Assembly (NCBI GenBank): GCA_944324625.1
Contig: CALUWZ010000049.1
Span: 1 to 10,750, forward strand
Length of the DNA stretch: 10,750 nt
DNA from: an uncultured Mailhella sp.
Lineage (GTDB): Bacteria; Desulfobacterota; Desulfovibrionia; Desulfovibrionales; Desulfovibrionaceae
Direction of reading: 5' to 3'
Shown here: piece after piece, positions 6,600-10,750 of the stretch
Position numbering within the stretch: the first letter of the stretch is position 1
How the letters are laid out: each line of letters opens with the position of its first letter
The notes under the pieces: model-generated
The model's database searches: none
The model's input: the letters and a program-made list of their open reading frames with translations, nothing else
Told to the model about the DNA's origin: nothing
Made by a program: the position numbers and the translations under genes

Positions 6600-7973
6600 A
6601 TGTTTTCAGCTTTTTGCATTGCGGCGCCAAATTCAGGCGAAGGAAAAACCACACTGTCCATGGGGCTCATGCGTCTTTTGTCCCAAAGCCGCAAGGTACA
6701 GCCTTTTAAATGCGGACCCGATTATATTGACACGTCCTATCACAGCATTGCCTGCCGCCGTGCCTCCTACAATTTGGACTCATGGCTTATGGGCGAAAAA
6801 GAAGTCAAAAAAACCTTTTTCACCCATACGGCGGACTGCGATACTGCGATAGTGGAAGGCGTCATGGGGCTTTTTGACGGAAAAAAACAGGAATACGAAA
6901 AAGGCAGACTGCCTGCTATTTTCGGCAGTACTGCCCATATTGCCCAAATCCTTGACCTGCCGATACTCCTTGTCATTGACTGCAGGGGAATGGCCCAGTC
7001 CGTCAGTGCCGTTGTCCGCGGTTTTCAGGCGCAGTGCAGTGATTACGGTCTGAAACTGGCAGGCGTTTTGGCCAACAACGTGGGAAGCGAAAAACATTTC
7101 GCCATGCTGAAAGAAAGCCTTGAAGCATGGAATCTGCCGCCGCTCCTCGGTTTTATTCCCAAAAACCTCGGCATATCATTTAAAGAACGCCAGCTCGGCC
7201 TGCCCCATTTGTTTGAACAAACCGAAGAGCTGGACAAAAAGCTGGACGAATTGGCTGAAATCCTGAAAAAACACATTGATATCGAAAGGCTTTTGGCTTT
7301 GACCGCCCGTAAAAACAGCAGTGCGGAATTTCTCCATGCAGCCACGCCGAAGCCCAAAACAAAACGCTTGGCCCTTGCCTATGACAGGGCATTTTGCTTT
7401 TATTACAGGCAAAATCTGGAAACACTGGAAAAACTCGGCTATGACCTGATCCTGTTTTCCCCGCTTAAGGACAGCAAACTGCCCAAAGCAGACGCTGTGT
7501 ATTTAGGCGGCGGTTATCCTGAAATTTATGCCAAGGAACTGAGCGAAAATGCGTCCATGCGCACAGCCATTAAAACTTTTGCAGCAAACGGCGGAAATAT
7601 TTTTGCCGAATGCGGCGGTTTCATGTACTTATGCTCTTCCCTCAAAACTGTGGAGACAGCACCGCAGACCGGCCTGCGCACTGCCGAACAGGCCAAAGCA
7701 CAAACCTATCCCCTTTGCGGCGTCCTTGACGCAGAGGCAGTCATGGGCACACGCCTGCGCTCCCTCGGTTACAGGGAAGGCAGATTTTTGCAGCCTCCCT
7801 TTTTTTGGGAAAGCGAAAACAATATGTTTCGGGGACATGAATTTCATTGGTCAGACATCATTCTGCATAAAGACTATGCGCCGTTTCTGGAAATTGACGG
7901 CAAAGCCCTCGGCGTAACATCCGACAATGTTTATGCTTCCTACATTCACTTTTATTTTGCACAGCTAATATAG
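6600..7973 (+). CDS. cbiA: Cobyrinate a,c-diamide synthase CbiA
   Basis: CbiA uses ATP and glutamine to amidate the a and c side chains of cobyrinate. At 457 residues it has the usual length. The N-terminal synthetase domain has the P-loop APNSGEGKTT (residues 9-18, lysine 16), FKCGPDYID (36-44) and VEGVMGLFDG (85-94). The C-terminal class I glutamine amidotransferase domain has YLGGGYPEIYA, the nucleophile Cys338 in AECGGFMYL, and GHEFHWS (412-418), whose His416 is probably in the catalytic dyad. The ATG at 6600 follows the previous stop by 17 bases, with AAAGG at 6585-6589 as a modest ribosome site. The aerobic counterpart CobB is homologous, but the neighbours point to cobyrinate as substrate. 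It shares its domain plan with the CbiP half of the next gene, although the two amidate different carboxylates. Confidence 0.96.
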   Translation: MFSAFCIAAPNSGEGKTTLSMGLMRLLSQSRKVQPFKCGPDYIDTSYHSIACRRASYNLDSWLMGEKEVKKTFFTHTADCDTAIVEGVMGLFDGKKQEYEKGRLPAIFGSTAHIAQILDLPILLVIDCRGMAQSVSAVVRGFQAQCSDYGLKLAGVLANNVGSEKHFAMLKESLEAWNLPPLLGFIPKNLGISFKERQLGLPHLFEQTEELDKKLDELAEILKKHIDIERLLALTARKNSSAEFLHAATPKPKTKRLALAYDRAFCFYYRQNLETLEKLGYDLILFSPLKDSKLPKADAVYLGGGYPEIYAKELSENASMRTAIKTFAANGGNIFAECGGFMYLCSSLKTVETAPQTGLRTAEQAKAQTYPLCGVLDAEAVMGTRLRSLGYREGRFLQPPFFWESENNMFRGHEFHWSDIILHKDYAPFLEIDGKALGVTSDNVYASYIHFYFAQLI

Positions 7974-7986
7974 AGGAAAAACCGTG
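7973..7986 (+). promoter_or_regulatory. Ribosome binding site and GTG start of cobD-cbiP
   Basis: GAGGA at 7973-7977 begins on the last base of the cbiA stop and lies six bases before GTG at 7984-7986. This decides the start of the fusion gene, as the first in-frame ATG is at codon 22, just before GIAQQDI, and would cut off the SHGGDFYHW segment that belongs to the CobD family N-terminus. Confidence 0.75.
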
Positions 7987-10671
7987 AACACAAGCCTTCT
8001 GCAAAAACAAAGCCATGGCGGCGATTTTTATCACTGGAACAAGCAAATGGGCATTGCTCAGCAAGATATTTTGGATTTCAGCGTCAATGTGCGGCCCGAA
8101 GGCATGCCGGATTTTCTGAAAGCAGGCCTTTTAAAAACACTGAACGGCCTTTCTGCCTACCCAAGCCCCCATGCCGAAGAACTGCAGGAGCTGTGCGCGG
8201 AATATTATGGTCTTGCCCCGCAGAACTTCGTTTTCGGCAACGGCAGCAATGAACTTTTCACGGCTCTTGCCAGTGCGCTCAAAAGAAGAGACATTTCAAA
8301 AGCTTACATTTTTGAACCTGCTTTTTCCGAATACCGTTTTTCCTTGGAAAAAGCAGGAATTTCTGCCGAAAGCGTCCCCTGTCCGTTAATTCCCTTGGAC
8401 AAAGCCGAAATACAAAATCCTGCCTTTTGCATGAATGCGGAAACCCTTTTGCAGAACAGGGAAACCGTGCTTAAATCCATAGAAAAAAGTCTTGAAACAT
8501 TTTGCGCGGACAGCGTTATTTTTCTTGCAAACCCTGCCAATCCCTCAGGCTTTTTCATAACACGGGAAAAATTGCTCCCTTTGATTGACAAAAGAAAAGA
8601 CTGTCTTTTTGTCATAGACGAAGCCTTTATCGAATATACAGGCGAAAAAAGCCTTATTTTCAGTCTGCCTGACAATGCCGTCATTGTCCGCTCCCTGACC
8701 AAATTTTATGCCGCGGCAGGCGTACGGCTCGGTTATATTGCCTGCGGCCGGAACCTTGCGGAAGAAATACAAAATCTGCTCCCCACATGGAATGTAAACA
8801 GTTTTGCCGTCGCCCTCGGCAAAATTCTGTTCACCCACCATGAAACGGTAAACAAAGATGCAGAGACGGCCCGAAGGCTGAACAACGGACGAAAAACGGA
8901 TTTATACAAAAAACTTGCAGAAATTCAAGGCATTGCCCTATATCCTTCCTGCTCAAACTATATTTTGTTTTCCCTTAAAAACGCCCCGTGCGATTTTTGG
9001 CAGAACCTTCTTGCAAAACACCATATTTCACTGCGCAACTGCGCCAATTATGCCGGTTTGGAACAGGGCAGTTTCTTCCGTGCCGCAGTCCGTTTCCCCG
9101 AAGACCACGATAAACTCTGCAATGCCATAAAAGACTTGCTGGCACAGCCCGCACCTGCAGAAATGCCTAAGAAAAAACCTGCCCTTATGCTGCTCGGCAC
9201 ATCCTCCAATGCAGGCAAAAGCATTCTGACGGCTGCTTTCTGCCGTATTTTCACCCAAGACGGCTACACGGTACGGCCTTTCAAAGCTCAGAACATGTCC
9301 CTCAATTCGGGCGTTACCCTGCTTGGCGACGAAATGGGCAGAGCACAGATTGTACAGGCAAGGGCCTGCAATACAGAACCTGACTGCAAAATGAATCCCA
9401 TTCTGTTAAAACCGCAGACAGACACAGGTTCCCAGATCATAGTGCGCGGAAAACCCATAGGCACTGCCCATGCCCGTGAATATTATCAAAAGAAGCAAGA
9501 ACTTTGGGAAATTGTCACCAAAACCTACGACGAACTTGCCGAGGAAGCGGACATTATGGTTTTGGAAGGCGCAGGCAGTCCTGCGGAAATCAATCTCAAA
9601 GAAAACGATATTGTCAATATCAAAATGGCAGAATACGCAAAAGCCTCAACCCTGCTTGTAGGCGATATTGACCGCGGAGGCATTTATGCCTCATTCCTCG
9701 GCACGTGGCAGACATTCACCCCTCAGGAAGAAAAACTGCTTACGGGCTTTTTGGTTAACCGCTTCCGCGGCGACGCTACCCTGCTTGCCCCTGCCCACGA
9801 CTATTTGGAAGAACTGACAGGCAAAAAAGTTTTGGGCGTCATTCCCTATATCAAAGACATGAATCTGCCCGAAGAAGACATGGCAGGCGCCTTGTGGAAT
9901 ACCGCTGCCAACAGGCACGAAAAACTTGATTACGGCAATAAAGACAGAAAATTGGACATTGCCCTTGTCATGCTCGGCAAAATATCCAATCATACGGACT
10001 TTGAACCCTTGGCGCTTGAAGAACACTGCCTCGTACGCCCTGTTTATTCCGCAGCAGAACTGGGTACGCCTGACCTGATTATTTTGCCCGGCTCAAAAAG
10101 CGTTGTGGCAGACTTGGAAGAACTCAATCAAAAAGGTCTTGCGGAAAAAATCAAAGCATGCGCAAAAGATACTTTTATTCTTGGTGTTTGCGGCGGTCTT
10201 CAAATGCTTGGAAAAGAAATCCTCGACCCTGACCAAATAGAAACAAGCCAAGTCAAAACCCAAGGTCTTGACCTTTTGCCCATTTCTTCCACCTTCTACA
10301 AAGAAAAACAGCTTACCGTGGTTGAAAATATAGAAAGCCCCTTGGGAGCCTGCATTTACGGCTACGAAATCCACCACGGCCTCAGCAAAACCTTGGACAA
10401 TACGGAAACCCAAGGATATTTCAAAGATAAAGACGGCAATATATACGGTTTTGCGCAGAACAATATATGGGCAACCTACGTGCACGGCCTTTTTGACGAC
10501 GATGCCTTCCGCCTGCAGTTTATCAACCATGTGCGCAATTTCAGAGGATTAAATCCAGCGGCCTCATGCACGCCTTACGCCCTCGATGCATCGCTGAACC
10601 GCCTTGCGGATATTGTCCGAAATAACGTGGACATGCGGGCAATCTATGAAAGCCTCGGCATAAGCCGATAA
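7984..10671 (+). CDS. cobD-cbiP: CobD-CbiP fusion: threonine-phosphate decarboxylase and cobyric acid synthase
   Basis: This 895-residue protein joins two enzymes. Residues 1 to about 385 are a PLP-dependent fold I enzyme of the CobD/HisC group: SHGGDFYHW at the N-terminus, FGNGSNELF, NPANPSG, FVIDEAF with Asp212, and RSLTKFYAAAGVRLGY with the PLP lysine at 240. By context it makes (R)-1-amino-2-propanol phosphate from L-threonine phosphate; histidinol-phosphate aminotransferase is the main alternative on sequence alone. After a linker with AQPAPAEMPKKK, residues 398-895 form a full-length CbiP/CobQ that amidates side chains b, d, e and g to give cobyric acid. It has the P-loop GTSSNAGKS (405-413), FKAQNMSLNSGV, LVGDIDRGGIYAS, the glutamine-hydrolysing Cys736 in GVCGGLQML, and histidines in YEIHHG and YVHGLF (His834). 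The reading frame is open throughout. An in-frame ATG at 9163 in the linker lacks a visible ribosome site, so one polypeptide is most likely. Confidence 0.93.
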   Translation: MNTSLLQKQSHGGDFYHWNKQMGIAQQDILDFSVNVRPEGMPDFLKAGLLKTLNGLSAYPSPHAEELQELCAEYYGLAPQNFVFGNGSNELFTALASALKRRDISKAYIFEPAFSEYRFSLEKAGISAESVPCPLIPLDKAEIQNPAFCMNAETLLQNRETVLKSIEKSLETFCADSVIFLANPANPSGFFITREKLLPLIDKRKDCLFVIDEAFIEYTGEKSLIFSLPDNAVIVRSLTKFYAAAGVRLGYIACGRNLAEEIQNLLPTWNVNSFAVALGKILFTHHETVNKDAETARRLNNGRKTDLYKKLAEIQGIALYPSCSNYILFSLKNAPCDFWQNLLAKHHISLRNCANYAGLEQGSFFRAAVRFPEDHDKLCNAIKDLLAQPAPAEMPKKKPALMLLGTSSNAGKSILTAAFCRIFTQDGYTVRPFKAQNMSLNSGVTLLGDEMGRAQIVQARACNTEPDCKMNPILLKPQTDTGSQIIVRGKPIGTAHAREYYQKKQELWEIVTKTYDELAEEADIMVLEGAGSPAEINLKENDIVNIKMAEYAKASTLLVGDIDRGGIYASFLGTWQTFTPQEEKLLTGFLVNRFRGDATLLAPAHDYLEELTGKKVLGVIPYIKDMNLPEEDMAGALWNTAANRHEKLDYGNKDRKLDIALVMLGKISNHTDFEPLALEEHCLVRPVYSAAELGTPDLIILPGSKSVVADLEELNQKGLAEKIKACAKDTFILGVCGGLQMLGKEILDPDQIETSQVKTQGLDLLPISSTFYKEKQLTVVENIESPLGACIYGYEIHHGLSKTLDNTETQGYFKDKDGNIYGFAQNNIWATYVHGLFDDDAFRLQFINHVRNFRGLNPAASCTPYALDASLNRLADIVRNNVDMRAIYESLGISR

Positions 10672-10683
10672 AAATTCAAACAC

Positions 10684-10737
10684 AAAAAAACGGCATGCGT
10701 CCTTTTCAGATACGCACACCGCATTTTCTCTTTTCTT
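10684..10737 (+). terminator. Probable Rho-independent terminator, possibly bidirectional
   Basis: Bases 10691-10700 (CGGCATGCGT) pair with 10712-10721 (ACGCACACCG): five pairs next to an 11-base loop, a two-base mismatch, then three GC pairs. A T-rich tract with interspersed C follows (10723-10737). A run of seven A lies before the stem (10684-10690), so the same hairpin is followed by seven T when read on the minus strand. It starts 19 bases after the last stop codon and fits the operon's end. The interior mismatch makes it moderately strong at best. Confidence 0.6.
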
Positions 10738-10750
10738 TCACCGGGAATTT

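Noticed and set aside
9130..9180. cobD and cbiP as two separate genes
   Set aside because: There is no stop codon between the halves, and the internal ATG at 9163 lacks a ribosome site. A single fused frame is the simplest reading.
1..10750. CRISPR arrays, tRNA or rRNA genes, insertion sequences, phage or defence genes
   Set aside because: I saw no direct-repeat array, cloverleaf-like segment, transposase or inverted terminal repeat; almost every base belongs to recognised metabolic genes.

Overview
This window is almost entirely one plus-strand operon for the early-cobalt-insertion (anaerobic) branch of cobalamin (vitamin B12) synthesis. It is joined at its left edge to the tail of an unrelated pyrimidine gene. 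CbiD and CbiG are hallmarks of the anaerobic route, so the maker is probably an anaerobic bacterium. The cob genes have roughly balanced GC (48% in a line I counted) and favour GGC for glycine. Their protein style, especially CbiL, reminds me of Desulfovibrionaceae, but that is an impression without a database search. The pyrD fragment looks different: about 39% GC, with only GGT/GGA for glycine. Its protein reads like a class 1B PyrD from a Bacillota-type anaerobe (Negativicutes or Clostridia).

Layout. Positions 1-226 hold the last 75 codons of pyrD. Positions 227-252 are a short junction. From 253 the frame is CbiL, but its N-terminal ~30 residues, including the first SAM-site loop, are missing, so cbiL is broken at its 5' end. 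Then come intact cbiC (876-1529), cbiD (1531-2727), a cbiE-cbiT fusion (2720-3979), a cbiF-cbiG-cbiH triple fusion (3982-6582), cbiA (6600-7973) and a cobD-cbiP fusion (7984-10671). Gaps run from an 8-base overlap to 17 bases, which indicates one transcript. A hairpin with T-rich flanks (about 10684-10737) closes the operon. No gap exceeds 300 bases without a gene.

How the genes work together. CbiL, CbiH, CbiF, CbiD, CbiE and CbiT methylate the ring at C20, C17, C11, C1, C5 and C15. CbiG opens the delta-lactone, CbiT also decarboxylates, and CbiC moves the C11 methyl to C12, giving cobyrinate. CbiA and the CbiP half amidate it to cobyric acid. The CobD half makes the aminopropanol phosphate that CbiB (not in this window) attaches to cobyric acid. 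CbiJ, the cobalt chelatase, CbiB and the nucleotide-loop genes are absent here. I see no B12 riboswitch, and the place where one would lie has been replaced by pyrD.

I do not see a new type of biological system. The points worth a second look are the pyrD/cbiL junction (real rearrangement or assembly chimera), the CobD-CbiP and CbiF-CbiG-CbiH fusions, and a CbiE domain with altered SAM-site motifs.
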